Part shown: piece after piece, positions 24,999-33,459 of the stretch
Numbering within the stretch: position 1 is the first letter of the stretch
Layout: the number at the start of each line of letters is the position of its first letter
NCBI GenBank assembly: GCA_021825925.1
Contig: JAKAFP010000003.1
Coordinates: 62,001 to 126,000 of the forward strand
Length of the DNA: 64,000 bases
DNA from: Chloroflexota bacterium
Lineage (GTDB): Bacteria; Chloroflexota; Anaerolineae; Anaerolineales; Anaerolineaceae
Direction of reading: 5' to 3'
Made by a program: the position numbers and the translations under genes
The notes under the pieces: model-generated
Database searches by the model: none
Told to the model about the DNA's origin: nothing
What the model saw: the letters and a program-made list of their open reading frames with translations, nothing else

Positions 24999-26033
24999 AT
25001 GGAACAACAACTGCTCAAAGGTCCCGGAACTCTTTTGGATGCGCAAGGAAATCTGACCCAGGCCGGCTGGGCAACCCAACAGGTGCTGGATTGCAACCTG
25101 GAAAACAGCCACTTTTATAAACTCAAGTTCTTGCAGGGAATGCGCATCAAAGTTTGGGATTACTATGCCGTCACTACGCCCACGCATTTCTTCTCGTTCA
25201 CCGTCAGCGACATTGGTTATCTGGGCATGGTGTTCGCCTACGTGATCGAATTCGCCACCGGCAAATATGAAGAACAAACCCTGACCATTCCTTTTGCAGC
25301 CGGGGTGAAAATCCCACGGAACAGTAATGCTGGTGAAAGTGTTTACGTTGGCGGTGGCAAAACCCTGCGTTTCAATGTGGAAGGTGAAAAACGCACCCTT
25401 TTCGTCCGCTGGCCGGGGTTCGGCAAAACCACCCTGAATGCTGAAGTGGAATTCATCGTGCCCGCAGAGCATGATTCCATGGTGATCGTCATCCCCATCA
25501 AAGGCAAGCGCTTCTATTACAATCGCAAGATCAACTGTATGACCGCCAAAGGTTGGGTGGAATATCAGGGAACACGCTATGAAATAGACCCCAAAACCAG
25601 CCTTGGAAATCTCGACTGGGGCCGCGGGGTATGGGAATATGAATCCTTCTGGGTCTGGTCAAGCGCCTCAGGGTTTCTAGAAGACAAACGGCGTATAGGC
25701 CTAAATCTGGGTTATGGTTTTGGCGATACATCTGCCGCGACCGAAAACTGCTTCATTCTTGAAGGCAAGGTGCATAAACTGGGCAAGATCAGTTACACCT
25801 ACAACAATCAGGATTTCAAAGCGCCATGGACCATGACCAGCCCGGATGGACGCCTGGACCTGGTCTTTACCCCCTTCTTTGAACGGGTTGCTAAAACCGA
25901 TCTTAAGGTGCTGCGCAGTGAAGTTCATCAAATGTTTGGCAAATACAACGGCAGTGTGGTGACCGACGATGGCAAGAAGATCATGATCAAAGATCTGATT
26001 GGCTGGTCAGAGGAACACAACGCCAAATGGTAA
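24999..26033 (+). CDS. DUF2804 family protein
   Basis: 344 aa, soluble, rich in beta strands and aromatic residues. The opening LLKGPGTLLDAQGNLTQAGWATQQVLDCN, the middle GNLDWGRGVWEYESFWVWSSASG and the end HQMFGKYNGSVVTDDGKKIMIKDLIGWSEEHNAKW fit DUF2804, a family related to hydroxyneurosporene-synthase-like lipocalin folds whose biochemical role is unknown. The ATG at 24999 has GGAG nine bases upstream and is preferred to in-frame starts at 24954 or 24984. A -10-like TATAAT lies at 24946-24951. Shares a bidirectional terminator with the convergent LCP gene. Confidence 0.82.
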   Translation: MEQQLLKGPGTLLDAQGNLTQAGWATQQVLDCNLENSHFYKLKFLQGMRIKVWDYYAVTTPTHFFSFTVSDIGYLGMVFAYVIEFATGKYEEQTLTIPFAAGVKIPRNSNAGESVYVGGGKTLRFNVEGEKRTLFVRWPGFGKTTLNAEVEFIVPAEHDSMVIVIPIKGKRFYYNRKINCMTAKGWVEYQGTRYEIDPKTSLGNLDWGRGVWEYESFWVWSSASGFLEDKRRIGLNLGYGFGDTSAATENCFILEGKVHKLGKISYTYNNQDFKAPWTMTSPDGRLDLVFTPFFERVAKTDLKVLRSEVHQMFGKYNGSVVTDDGKKIMIKDLIGWSEEHNAKW

Positions 26034-26067
26034 AAAAGCTATAAGGTGTAAGGCCAAATCAAATAAC

Positions 26068-26097
26068 AAAACCGAACTCTAATGAGTTCGGTTTTTG
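26068..26097. terminator. Bidirectional terminator between DUF2804 and LCP genes
   Basis: Twelve-bp stem AAAACCGAACTC (26068-26079) / GAGTTCGGTTTT (26084-26095), TAAT loop, T run on plus and A run on the other side. Confidence 0.9.
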
Positions 26098-26132
26098 TGT
26101 TAATTAATTAAGCAACAGTTGGTTTTTTTACC

Positions 26133-27620
26133 TTACGGAATCTGATTATTTGCCGCCCAATCATTGCCGAGGATCACGGTGATATCAAAGGCGTTGGAAG
26201 GATCAGCCTGGTTGAAAACTCTGGCGTTTGGAACACTGAAAACCGCTGCCAGATAGGTGAGCGTGTTGGTGACCGGTGTATGCACAACAATTTGTGTGTT
26301 CTCAGTGGAATCATAATTGCCAATGCTTAAATTGGTCAAACCTTGAGATGCCAGGTAAGATTGGGTTCGATCAGCCAGCCCGGCAGTATCCGAACCATTG
26401 AGGATACGAATACGGGCTGCTTCTTGAACAGCAAGGGGCAGCGGATCACCAGAAGCGACCACTACACCACCATTGTCTTGCGGCACGACAGCAGGGTCAA
26501 CTGCAACTGCAGGGGCGGCAGCGGATGAGCCTGAACCCGAGAACATTTCATCCCGCATCAGTCGCAGTTGGTCCGGGATCACCAGCAATACATAGCTGCC
26601 TTCAACATTAAATGTTGCGGAGGTGACACTTTCATCCATGTTAAAGGTATGCATGTTTTCGCGCGGAATCTGTGCCATCAAATAAGCCAATTGGATGGCC
26701 TGATCAAGAGACATGTTGGTTTGAACCCCTGAGGAGATTTCACCATAGATGGCCGGAGCCCGGGCAATCAAAGTGGGCAAAGTGTTGAGATTCAGCACCC
26801 TGTCACGGATGGCCATGATGACTTCCATTTGACGGCTGCCACGGGCAAAATCTCCGTCGCCATAAGCCTCATCACGGGTACGTGCGTAGGCAAGCGTGTA
26901 GCTGCCAGGCATGACATAGGTTCCCGGTTCGATGACAAATTTATTACCGTTTCCCTTCCAATCAAGTAGCATGGGTTGGGTCAAAGTGATCGGAACTCCA
27001 CCAATTTCATCAATGATCGTTTCAAACGCATTAAAATCTACTCGCGCATAATAATTAATGGGAATTCCAAGCAATTGTTCGACCGTATCCATGGCCAATT
27101 GTGCGCCACCACCATCCAATTTGTAGTCTTCACCCAGCTTGTAAGCTGCATTGATCTTGTTTTCGCCAAAACCGGGAATTGTAACCCACAGGTCACGCCG
27201 AATGGACATGGCACCTACGTTACGTGTGGCAGGATCAACGGTCACCAAAATCATGGTGTCTGAAAGTGGAGAACCCTGGCCTTCACTTTGCCGCCGGGGA
27301 GACACATCCAAAGCCAGCAAGAGTATGTTGATGCGGCTTTTACCATCCCAGGCCGCTGAAGCAGGCCCGGCATTGGATTGCAGAGGGATACCAGGGGCAG
27401 AAAGTGCGCCATCAGCGCCGGAATTGGCATTAGCTTTTGTTCCTGAAAGACCGCCAGCAGCACCTCTAATCAAATTGAAGACAAATCTTCCACCAACAAA
27501 AGCCAAAATTACACCAAGTACCACAAAAATGATTACCAGAACCCGGGTCGTGGTATCCATGTTGTTTTGATTGCGGCGTCTTGGCGAACGGGTCATCGAG
27601 CGATTGTATTGTTGATTCAT
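26133..27620 (-). CDS. LytR-CpsA-Psr (LCP) family protein with LytR_C domain
   Basis: 495 aa. Short basic N-terminus, one membrane segment (about residues 27-50), a Gly/Ala/Ser-rich linker, the LCP catalytic domain (about 95-330: SRINILLLALD, SDTMILVTVDPATRNVGAMSIRRDLWVTIPGFGENKINAAYKLG, VDFNAFETIIDEIGGV, LAYARTRDEAYGDGDFARGSRQMEVI) and a C-terminal LytR_C domain (about 395-490: RIRILNGSDTAGLADRTQSYLASQGL). LCP enzymes transfer undecaprenyl-linked polymers to peptidoglycan outside the membrane. Downstream of its shorter paralog and the VanW protein, forming an envelope block. The leader GATGGTGTGAAAAATCT before the ATG is nearly the same as in the paralog. Confidence 0.92.
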   Translation of the reverse strand: MNQQYNRSMTRSPRRRNQNNMDTTTRVLVIIFVVLGVILAFVGGRFVFNLIRGAAGGLSGTKANANSGADGALSAPGIPLQSNAGPASAAWDGKSRINILLLALDVSPRRQSEGQGSPLSDTMILVTVDPATRNVGAMSIRRDLWVTIPGFGENKINAAYKLGEDYKLDGGGAQLAMDTVEQLLGIPINYYARVDFNAFETIIDEIGGVPITLTQPMLLDWKGNGNKFVIEPGTYVMPGSYTLAYARTRDEAYGDGDFARGSRQMEVIMAIRDRVLNLNTLPTLIARAPAIYGEISSGVQTNMSLDQAIQLAYLMAQIPRENMHTFNMDESVTSATFNVEGSYVLLVIPDQLRLMRDEMFSGSGSSAAAPAVAVDPAVVPQDNGGVVVASGDPLPLAVQEAARIRILNGSDTAGLADRTQSYLASQGLTNLSIGNYDSTENTQIVVHTPVTNTLTYLAAVFSVPNARVFNQADPSNAFDITVILGNDWAANNQIP

Positions 27621-27754
27621 AGATTTTTCACACCATCATAATGAGTTGGAATAACCATCCCTAAAAGTGTTGCAAGATTGGTTCCAGCCAATCATTATGT
27701 TTGTTTATTATCAAGGACTTGAAGTGATCTTTCTGTGGCTATCACTTAGTATTC

Positions 27755-27796
27755 AAAAAACCTGCCCCAAAATCTTGTAAGAATTCAGGGCAAGTT
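27755..27796 (-). terminator. Terminator of the upstream LCP gene
   Basis: On the minus strand AACTTGCCC (27796-27788) pairs with GGGCAGGTT (27767-27759), one G-U pair, and is followed by a T run. It separates the two LCP genes, so the second needs its own promoter. Confidence 0.75.
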
Positions 27797-27820
27797 TAAG
27801 TGTTTTGTCAACAAAAATGG

Positions 27821-28942
27821 TTATTGAGTCAGGGGAGCGGCTGCAACACCAGGTGCAATAAACATTTGATCGCGAACTTCACGCAGTTTGTCAGGAATGA
27901 CCCGTAAGACATCAATGCCGTCAGAAGTTTGCATCGGTTCGGCGACGGTATAACCTGGGCTGAAGGTGTGCAAATTCTCACTGGGGATTTGCGCGATCAG
28001 ATAAGCCAGTTGGATGGCCTGATCGAGAGACATGTTGGTTTGAACCCCGGCCGAAATTTCATTATAGATGGCGGGAGCTCGCGCGATCAGGGTCGGCAGT
28101 GTTTTCAAGTTTAGCGCCCGATCACGGATGGCTTGAATGACCTGCATTTGGCGTTTGCCGCGGTCTACATCGCCATCGCCGTAGGCCGCATCTCTCGTAC
28201 GGGCATAGGCCAATGCATAACTACCAGGCAGCACATATTCACCTGGCTCGATCCAAAATTTATTACCGTTGCCCTTCCAATCCAACAGCATGCGTTGTTC
28301 GATCTTGATGGGAATTCCACCCATCTCATCAATAACGGTTTTAAACGCCTTGAAATCCACACGTGCATAATAATTGACCGGCACTCCCAGCAGCCCTTCA
28401 ACCGTCTCCATGGCCAATTGTTCACCGCCACCGGGCAGATCATAATCTTCACCCAATTTATAAGCGGAGTTGATCTTGTTGAATTCAAAGCCGGGAATAT
28501 TGACCCAGTAATCACGCATGATATTCATGGCGCCGATGGAATTCGTTAACGGATCAATGGTGACCAGGATCATGGTGTCAGAAAGGGGTGAGCCCTGTCC
28601 TTCGTTTTGCCTGCGGGGAGAATAATCCAGCGCAAGCAGTAAAATATTGATTCGGCTCTTACCATTCCAGGCGACTGCGGCAGGAACATTACTAGACTGC
28701 TGCGTAACAGGCGTGGTCACTTCAGTCGTGTTGGTATTTGTGTTTGTGTTAGAGGATAAGGCAATCGGTGCACCGGGCAGATCAGTCATGGACCAGCTTT
28801 TTACAAACCCATAAACGAATTTGCCTACGAAAAACGCCGAAACGATTCCAACCACTGTAAAAATGGAGAGGATAACCCAGGAGGTTGAATCCATTTTTTG
28901 TCTTGGTGATTGTTCTTTAATTTGATTTGTTTGTTGACTCAT
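27821..28942 (-). CDS. LytR-CpsA-Psr (LCP) family protein, short form
   Basis: 373 aa. Membrane segment about residues 25-47, a low-complexity linker with alternating Asn-Thr (NTNTNTNTTEVTT), then the LCP domain (about 90-325) with the conserved Arg/Asp set: SRINILLLALDYSPRR, IMRDYWVNIPGFEFNKINSAYKLGEDYD, VDFKAFKTVIDEMGG, LAYARTRDAAYGDGDVDRGKRQMQVI. It ends soon after the LCP domain, without the LytR_C part found in the neighbour. The two LCP domains are about 70 percent identical by eye, a tandem duplication. In the position after the signature basic residue the neighbour has RRD while this protein has MRD, a change close to the proposed phosphate-binding Arg. Confidence 0.92.
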   Translation of the reverse strand: MSQQTNQIKEQSPRQKMDSTSWVILSIFTVVGIVSAFFVGKFVYGFVKSWSMTDLPGAPIALSSNTNTNTNTTEVTTPVTQQSSNVPAAVAWNGKSRINILLLALDYSPRRQNEGQGSPLSDTMILVTIDPLTNSIGAMNIMRDYWVNIPGFEFNKINSAYKLGEDYDLPGGGEQLAMETVEGLLGVPVNYYARVDFKAFKTVIDEMGGIPIKIEQRMLLDWKGNGNKFWIEPGEYVLPGSYALAYARTRDAAYGDGDVDRGKRQMQVIQAIRDRALNLKTLPTLIARAPAIYNEISAGVQTNMSLDQAIQLAYLIAQIPSENLHTFSPGYTVAEPMQTSDGIDVLRVIPDKLREVRDQMFIAPGVAAAPLTQ

Positions 28943-29012
28943 AGAAATTTCACACCATCTTTTGTTTTAGAAAAATTTGCTACCTTTTTATTTGTAACAC
29001 TGGTGACCTTGA

Positions 29013-29234
29013 TTAAGCAGGTCTCGGCGCTGGTACAGGCAAGTCCACATCTTTGGTCGCCATCCATTTATCGCCTTCGGTGATCAACATTACAGGAATG
29101 TCTTCAACGATGGGATACTTGCGGCCACATTCTTCGCAAACCAGCCAGGTCTCTTTAACCAACTGCAGACGGCCTTCTTTTTCTTTTACACAGACCGGAC
29201 ATCTCAGAATATCAAGCAGATCTTGATTTACCAT
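29013..29234 (-). CDS. Trm112-like zinc-binding protein (DUF343/YcaR family)
   Basis: 73 aa. Starts VNQDLLDILRCPVC and has a second CxxC in LVCEECGRKYPIVEDIPVML, the Trm112/YcaR pattern with four zinc-ligand Cys. In bacteria such proteins either act alone, next to lipid A or methyltransferase genes, or partner methyltransferases. Pro-rich C-terminal tail. GGAG five bases before the ATG. It sits in the envelope block between VanW/YoaR and LCP genes, 45 bp after the VanW gene. Confidence 0.88.
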   Translation of the reverse strand: MVNQDLLDILRCPVCVKEKEGRLQLVKETWLVCEECGRKYPIVEDIPVMLITEGDKWMATKDVDLPVPAPRPA

Positions 29235-29279
29235 ATCATCTCCATGGATTAAACTTCAGCTAATTTTACCATCCAGTGG

Positions 29280-31139
29280 TCATGGTGCAGGGGTCGGAGT
29301 TGGAATCTCAGTTCCCGGACCGTATTCCCACACATCGCCCCAAGGTTCATATTGAGTGAAAAAATTATCGTTATAGAGAACTTCACCGTTCCGTGTGACT
29401 GTGCGGGTGACCGTAACATCCGCTCCTTCCACAGCCCAATCCACCTGTTTTTTAGTCCCCTGAGGAAGCTCAGGGTTTTCACGATAAACCGGATCAGGGG
29501 GTTTGACAATGTTGGTCGGTCCTGTGGAATTAATTGACACTTCACGCCCATCTTTGGTGGAATAAAACTTCCAGGTCAGGGAATGGTTGGAAGTGCTTAC
29601 ATAAGTTTCCATTAACAACCAGTAGGGTGTGTCATTTTTGAATTTAAAATCCACCAGGGGCACAAAAACGGTGGCATCCATGCCAGCCAGATCAGGATCG
29701 TGCGTGCCTGAAGAATTAATCTGTTCATAATAACCAACCCGGTAGGCATGCGGATGTCTTTCAATGATTGGAAATCCCGCATATAAAGCGGTGCGGAACA
29801 AGGTGGTACTCACCTGGCAGACACCCCCACCTACTCCCTTTATGGTTTGATCTCCAAGGATGATAAGTGCTTCTGCATACCCGTTATCCAGGCTGATGTC
29901 ACCCAACACATCAGACATCGAAAGCGTTTCGCCCGGGGGCACCAGCAGACCATAGAACTTTTCTGAGGCGGTTTTGATATTCTGCACACGGTCGGGGCTC
30001 GAACCGGCAAAGAATGTTGAATATTCCATCACCAGTTCCGTAATGCCCAATTCTGCACCGGTCATTTGATCGGTCACCGGCGGGTTTGTGAATGTAAAAC
30101 TTAGCGCGGCAGCGTGCTGACCATTTTGCAGGGCTTGATTGATCGCAAGGATGGATGGATCCACATCGAGGGTGCGACCAATGACCGCCGGTTTTTTCAC
30201 TTCAAGCTGACGGGTGTCATCATTAAACATGAAGCGCGCGTTTTCAGGTGAAGCTTCCAAATTTTCCCGCATTGAATTGAGCCAACCAGCCATCAAAGGC
30301 AGACTGACAGCAATTTGATATTGAGACCCACTGCCGTTATCCACCCTGGCAAAGGTCAACAGGGGCGCCAGATCAGACGGCTGAATTTGGATCGAGGCGG
30401 ATTGGCCGGAAGCATCAGCAGGGAGGGTTAGCGTCAATGGTTCGCTAAGTGCAGCTCGCGCCAGTTCACCCTGTGCCTCAGCACTGAGAATGACCGGGTC
30501 AGATTGCCGCACCACCAACGGCACCACGCCATCTTGCATGGTTTGGATTTGAGCAGTGATGGCTGCCAATGTCGCAGGCACATCCAAAACCCTGCCGCTT
30601 TGTCCGCTTTGCACCAGCACTTGTGTGCCTTCAATTGAAATATTGGCTTCGCGCACAGGTTGATTGATCTGCACTGCCAGAGCATTGAGTGCATTAACAG
30701 AAGATTTTTGGTCAAAAATAAAGGAGGGCTGAACCTGCACGGATTGTTTGAATACATTGACCCGCTGCAGAAGCACCTGCATCAATCCACCCCTGCGCCC
30801 GGCATCATAGGCCGAATTTGCCGAAGCCAGTGGGTCGAGATAGAACCCCAGCTGCACGGGTTTGACCGGCCAGGAATTTTGCCCATCAACCAAAAGGATA
30901 TTGCCGGTTTCTGGAAATCGATAGGAAGTGGCAATCACTGCAGCTGCATCTTCAACGGTCATCCCTGAAAGCGGAATGCCGTTCATGGTAACTCCGGGCA
31001 TGATCCGTCCCATGAAGAACAAGGATATGCCGAGATTCAGTGCCATAAAAAACAGCAGGAAAGCAGCAATCCCCGACCCCAATGCTATCAGAACCTGGCT
31101 AATCGGAGAGAGTTGACGAGTACGTTTCACATGAACCAT
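29280..31139 (-). CDS. VanW/YoaR-type cell-wall protein with two peptidoglycan-binding-4 domains
   Basis: 619 aa. One membrane segment (about residues 14-40), two PG_binding_4 (YoaR-like) domains (about 45-165 and 220-340; pattern GVTMNGIPLSGMTVEDAAAVI, then ANSAYDAGRRGG), a VanW domain (about 370-500: SSPDRVQNIKTASEKFYGLLVPPGETLSMSDVLGDISLDNGYAEALII..GVGGGVCQVSTTLFRTALYAG...RHPHAYRVGYY) and a G5-like end. VanW-type proteins occur with L,D-transpeptidases and wall crosslinking; the conserved Cys and His of the VanW core are present. The frame can start at TTG 31160, but ATG 31139 lies six bases after a perfect TATAAT, arguing for a leaderless start there. Confidence 0.88.
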   Translation of the reverse strand: MVHVKRTRQLSPISQVLIALGSGIAAFLLFFMALNLGISLFFMGRIMPGVTMNGIPLSGMTVEDAAAVIATSYRFPETGNILLVDGQNSWPVKPVQLGFYLDPLASANSAYDAGRRGGLMQVLLQRVNVFKQSVQVQPSFIFDQKSSVNALNALAVQINQPVREANISIEGTQVLVQSGQSGRVLDVPATLAAITAQIQTMQDGVVPLVVRQSDPVILSAEAQGELARAALSEPLTLTLPADASGQSASIQIQPSDLAPLLTFARVDNGSGSQYQIAVSLPLMAGWLNSMRENLEASPENARFMFNDDTRQLEVKKPAVIGRTLDVDPSILAINQALQNGQHAAALSFTFTNPPVTDQMTGAELGITELVMEYSTFFAGSSPDRVQNIKTASEKFYGLLVPPGETLSMSDVLGDISLDNGYAEALIILGDQTIKGVGGGVCQVSTTLFRTALYAGFPIIERHPHAYRVGYYEQINSSGTHDPDLAGMDATVFVPLVDFKFKNDTPYWLLMETYVSTSNHSLTWKFYSTKDGREVSINSTGPTNIVKPPDPVYRENPELPQGTKKQVDWAVEGADVTVTRTVTRNGEVLYNDNFFTQYEPWGDVWEYGPGTEIPTPTPAP

Positions 31140-31145
31140 TTTGAG

Positions 31146-31151
31146 ATTATA
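31146..31151 (-). promoter_or_regulatory. -10 box directly before the VanW/YoaR start codon
   Basis: TATAAT on the minus strand, six bases before the ATG at 31139, with no Shine-Dalgarno at a usable distance. If used, transcription starts at the A of the start codon. Confidence 0.5.
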
Positions 31152-31264
31152 ACACTCCAATTTATGGCTTTTTGACGTCCCAATGCGATGAAATGTTCCT
31201 TTGACAAGCGTTCACAGAATCAGTAGACTTAAATTCATTCCTTTACCAAGCCAAAGGTATATCC

Positions 31265-31777
31265 ATGATCACCACTTCACGCCTTGAACTACTCTCATTA
31301 TCATTAAGCCAGTTAATGCTGGGTCTTATATCAATTAAGGAGCTATCCTCTTCTCTTTCCATTCCGATCGAGGAGGATTTGTTTGACGGTGCTGCTCATC
31401 GAGCGGTGAACATGAAAATCGAAAAGATGACAACGGCCTCGACAGAAACCCATGAGTGGTTTACCTATTGGCTGATCATTCACAAAGCAACAAATATCGG
31501 TATAGGGTTGGTCGGGTTCAAGGGAGTTCCTGATGCGTCAGGGTCCGTTGAAATCGGTTACGGGTTAAATGAAAAGTATCGCGGGAATGGATACATGAGC
31601 GAGGCAGTTAAAGCACTTGTCCAATGGGCATTCCAACATAAGAGTTGCAAACGCGTAACCGCCACCTCGGTTCTATCCACCAACTTCGCATCACAAAAAG
31701 TGTTGACAAACGCCGGCTTCACTTTGGATTTTGCCAATAAAGAAAACCATAATTACTCAATAATTAAAAAGTTGTAA
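31265..31777 (+). CDS. GNAT-family N-acetyltransferase (RimJ/RimL type)
   Basis: 170 aa. Opens with TTSRLELLSLSLSQL as in Acetyltransf_3 members; the acetyl-CoA-binding motif A is IGYGLNEKYRGNGYMSEAVKALVQWAF (about residues 96-122), and the end has ATSVLSTNFASQKVLTNAGFTLD. It transfers an acetyl group from acetyl-CoA to an amino group, protein N-terminus or small molecule; the substrate is not predictable. AAAGGT precedes the ATG. It is isolated between the minus-strand envelope block and the long leader of the MgtE-like gene. Confidence 0.87.
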   Translation: MITTSRLELLSLSLSQLMLGLISIKELSSSLSIPIEEDLFDGAAHRAVNMKIEKMTTASTETHEWFTYWLIIHKATNIGIGLVGFKGVPDASGSVEIGYGLNEKYRGNGYMSEAVKALVQWAFQHKSCKRVTATSVLSTNFASQKVLTNAGFTLDFANKENHNYSIIKKL

Positions 31778-31792
31778 TATGACAGTTACGTC

Positions 31793-31821
31793 TTGACTTA
31801 GTCGAGCTTAAAAACTAAAAT
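31793..31821 (+). promoter_or_regulatory. Promoter of the MgtE-like/NRAMP-like operon leader
   Basis: TTGACT (31793-31798), exactly 17 bp, TAAAAT (31816-31821). Transcription would start near 31828, giving a leader of about 350 nt before the MgtE-like start codon. Confidence 0.7.
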
Positions 31822-31827
31822 AACAGA

Positions 31828-32133
31828 GTAGTAAATTTAATTTGCTGAAAATCATCTCAGAAGAAAGGTCCAAAATGCAGTTGGAAGAGACGGGTACCTC
31901 AAAAGACGTGCCTCCCCTAAGTAGTCGGGAAGCTTTTGAGTTATCCACCGTTGTTGCAAACAGAGTCGCAAAACTGAATAGAACAAAAAACAACTGCATC
32001 AGTACCCGCGGTGTTTTTCAACTTCGAATCCAGTCAAACGGCTCTCATAAAGTACCAGATTGATCAGATCCCTCTGATCTAAAACGGCATTCGCACAATG
32101 CCGGCTGGTACTTGGTTGACCAGCCGGTTTTTT
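31828..32133 (+). promoter_or_regulatory. Structured leader RNA, riboswitch-like, class not recognised
   Basis: About 300 nt between promoter and start codon, ending in an intrinsic terminator. Upstream part: ATGCAGTTG (31875-31883) pairs with CAACTGCAT (31991-31999); CGGGTAC (31891-31897) pairs with GTACCCG (32002-32008) in pseudoknot order; CTCAAAAG (31898-31905) pairs with CTTTTGAG (31933-31940). Downstream part: a three-way junction with P1 AAGTACCAG (32050-32058) / CTGGTACTT (32105-32113), hairpin GATCAGA/TCTGATC (32062-32079) and hairpin CGGCATT/AATGCCG (32085-32103). P1 and the second hairpin share bases with the 5' arm of the terminator, so they exclude each other. No M-box or yybP-ykoY core was found. 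Inferred role: metal-dependent control of the transport genes behind it. Confidence 0.65.
32101..32133 (+). terminator. Intrinsic terminator in the leader, 42 bp before the MgtE-like gene
   Basis: Nine-bp stem CCGGCTGGT (32101-32109) / ACCAGCCGG (32119-32127), 9-nt loop, six T. Its 5' arm overlaps P1 (CTGGT) and the AATGCCG hairpin arm, giving a switchable terminator. Confidence 0.85.
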
Positions 32134-32175
32134 GTTAATCGGCTCCTAAATTTAATCAATAGATAGGAGGCTACG

Positions 32176-33444
32176 ATGCCATTCATCAGTCAATTAATTG
32201 GAAGGGTTGTAGTAGATTCCGAGGGTAAAAACCTTGGACATCTTGATGAGGTGTTGGCAGTTCAAAATCCTCAATTTCCACATCCACAGTTGAACAGCTT
32301 ATCGGTCATTAATAAGACTGAAAGAACAATTTATCCTTTCAGTGAGGTGACCGTACTCTTTGCCTCTGAAATTTCATTGGCTCACCCCCAGAACATTTTA
32401 AAAACGCATGTTTTGAGCGGAAACGAAATAAAACTGATTGATGATGTTTTGGATAAACAGATCATTGATACCAACGGCATCCGTGTGGTGCGAGTAAATG
32501 ATCTTGAGATCACCAAAGTAAATGGCAATTATTATGTCTCCAATGTGGATATTGGTTCCACCGGTATCTTGCGCCGGGTTGGGCTGGCCAAACTCGCCGA
32601 ATGGATCAATAAGATTTTTTCACGTGACGCCACCAAGAATAAAATTTCATGGGACTTTGTAGAACTTCTGGTGCATGATCAATTCATGCGCCTGAAAGTG
32701 CCTGGCGAAAAGATTCGCGATCTGCACCCTGCAGACCTGGCTGAATTGCTCAGCGACATGAACCATAAGGAAGGTCGCAAGCTGCTCGATTCCATGGATA
32801 TTGAGCACTTGGCAGATGCACTGGAAGAAGTGGAACCTGAATTCCAGGCCACCCTGGTGCAAGAAATGTCAGATGAGAGAGTCGCTGACGTACTCGAAGA
32901 AATGTCTCCTGATGAAGCTGCTGACTTGCTGGCGGAACTGCCTGCCGAGCGCAGTGAAGACCTTTTGGAATTGATGGAGGACGAAGAGGCCAAAGATGTA
33001 AGAATGCTGCTTTCGTATCCTGAGGATACCGCTGGCGGTATCATGACCACCGACTTTGCCTCCATCCGCCCCGGTTTGACTGCGGCCAAGGCGATCGAAG
33101 CCATCCGTTCACAGGAACCGGATGCGGAATCCATTTTCTATGTATACGTCACGGATGAAGCAGACCACTTGTTGGGTGTATTTTCATTGAGTGACCTGGT
33201 ATTGGCAAAACCCGGTACGCTCGTTTCCAGATTTATGCATCAAAAGGTTGTGTCGGCGGATGTTCTGACCAAACAGGAGATCCTGGCCCAACTCATCGCC
33301 AAATACAACCTTCTGACCATCCCGATCGTGGATCATGAAAACCGTCTGGTAGGAATGGTGACCGCGGATGACGCACTGGATAAGATTATTCCCACTGCGT
33401 GGAAAAAGAAACTGCCGCGCTTCTATTATTACAACCGCGCATAA
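32176..33444 (+). CDS. MgtE-like cytosolic sensor protein (PRC-barrel, MgtE-N and CBS pair) lacking the membrane domain
   Basis: 422 aa, no membrane segment. Residues 1-140 form two PRC-barrel-like units (LIGRVVVDSEGKNLGHLDEV; DDVLDKQIIDTNGIRVVRVNDLEI), about 170-285 the MgtE N superhelix (LHPADLAELLSDMNHKEGRKLL, LEEMSPDEAADLLAELP, EEAKDVRMLLSYPEDTAGGIMT) and about 290-410 two CBS domains. In the Mg2+ channel MgtE these parts close the pore when Mg2+ is bound; the pore itself is missing here and an NRAMP-like transporter gene follows after 15 bp. The protein should therefore act in trans as a Mg2+ sensor or gate. AGGAGG precedes the ATG. Transcribed from the long switchable leader. Confidence 0.9.
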   Translation: MPFISQLIGRVVVDSEGKNLGHLDEVLAVQNPQFPHPQLNSLSVINKTERTIYPFSEVTVLFASEISLAHPQNILKTHVLSGNEIKLIDDVLDKQIIDTNGIRVVRVNDLEITKVNGNYYVSNVDIGSTGILRRVGLAKLAEWINKIFSRDATKNKISWDFVELLVHDQFMRLKVPGEKIRDLHPADLAELLSDMNHKEGRKLLDSMDIEHLADALEEVEPEFQATLVQEMSDERVADVLEEMSPDEAADLLAELPAERSEDLLELMEDEEAKDVRMLLSYPEDTAGGIMTTDFASIRPGLTAAKAIEAIRSQEPDAESIFYVYVTDEADHLLGVFSLSDLVLAKPGTLVSRFMHQKVVSADVLTKQEILAQLIAKYNLLTIPIVDHENRLVGMVTADDALDKIIPTAWKKKLPRFYYYNRA

Positions 33445-33459
33445 CAGGAGGAATAAGCG

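Noticed and set aside
31842-32063. 73-codon frame inside the MgtE leader
   Set aside because: The region folds into paired elements and lacks a proper ribosome site; RNA structure explains it better.
31828-32133. M-box or yybP-ykoY riboswitch upstream of the MgtE-like gene
   Set aside because: The conserved M-box core (AGGTGAGGCTCC-like) and the yybP-ykoY core are missing on the plus strand; scattered short resemblances, some on the wrong strand, are not enough.
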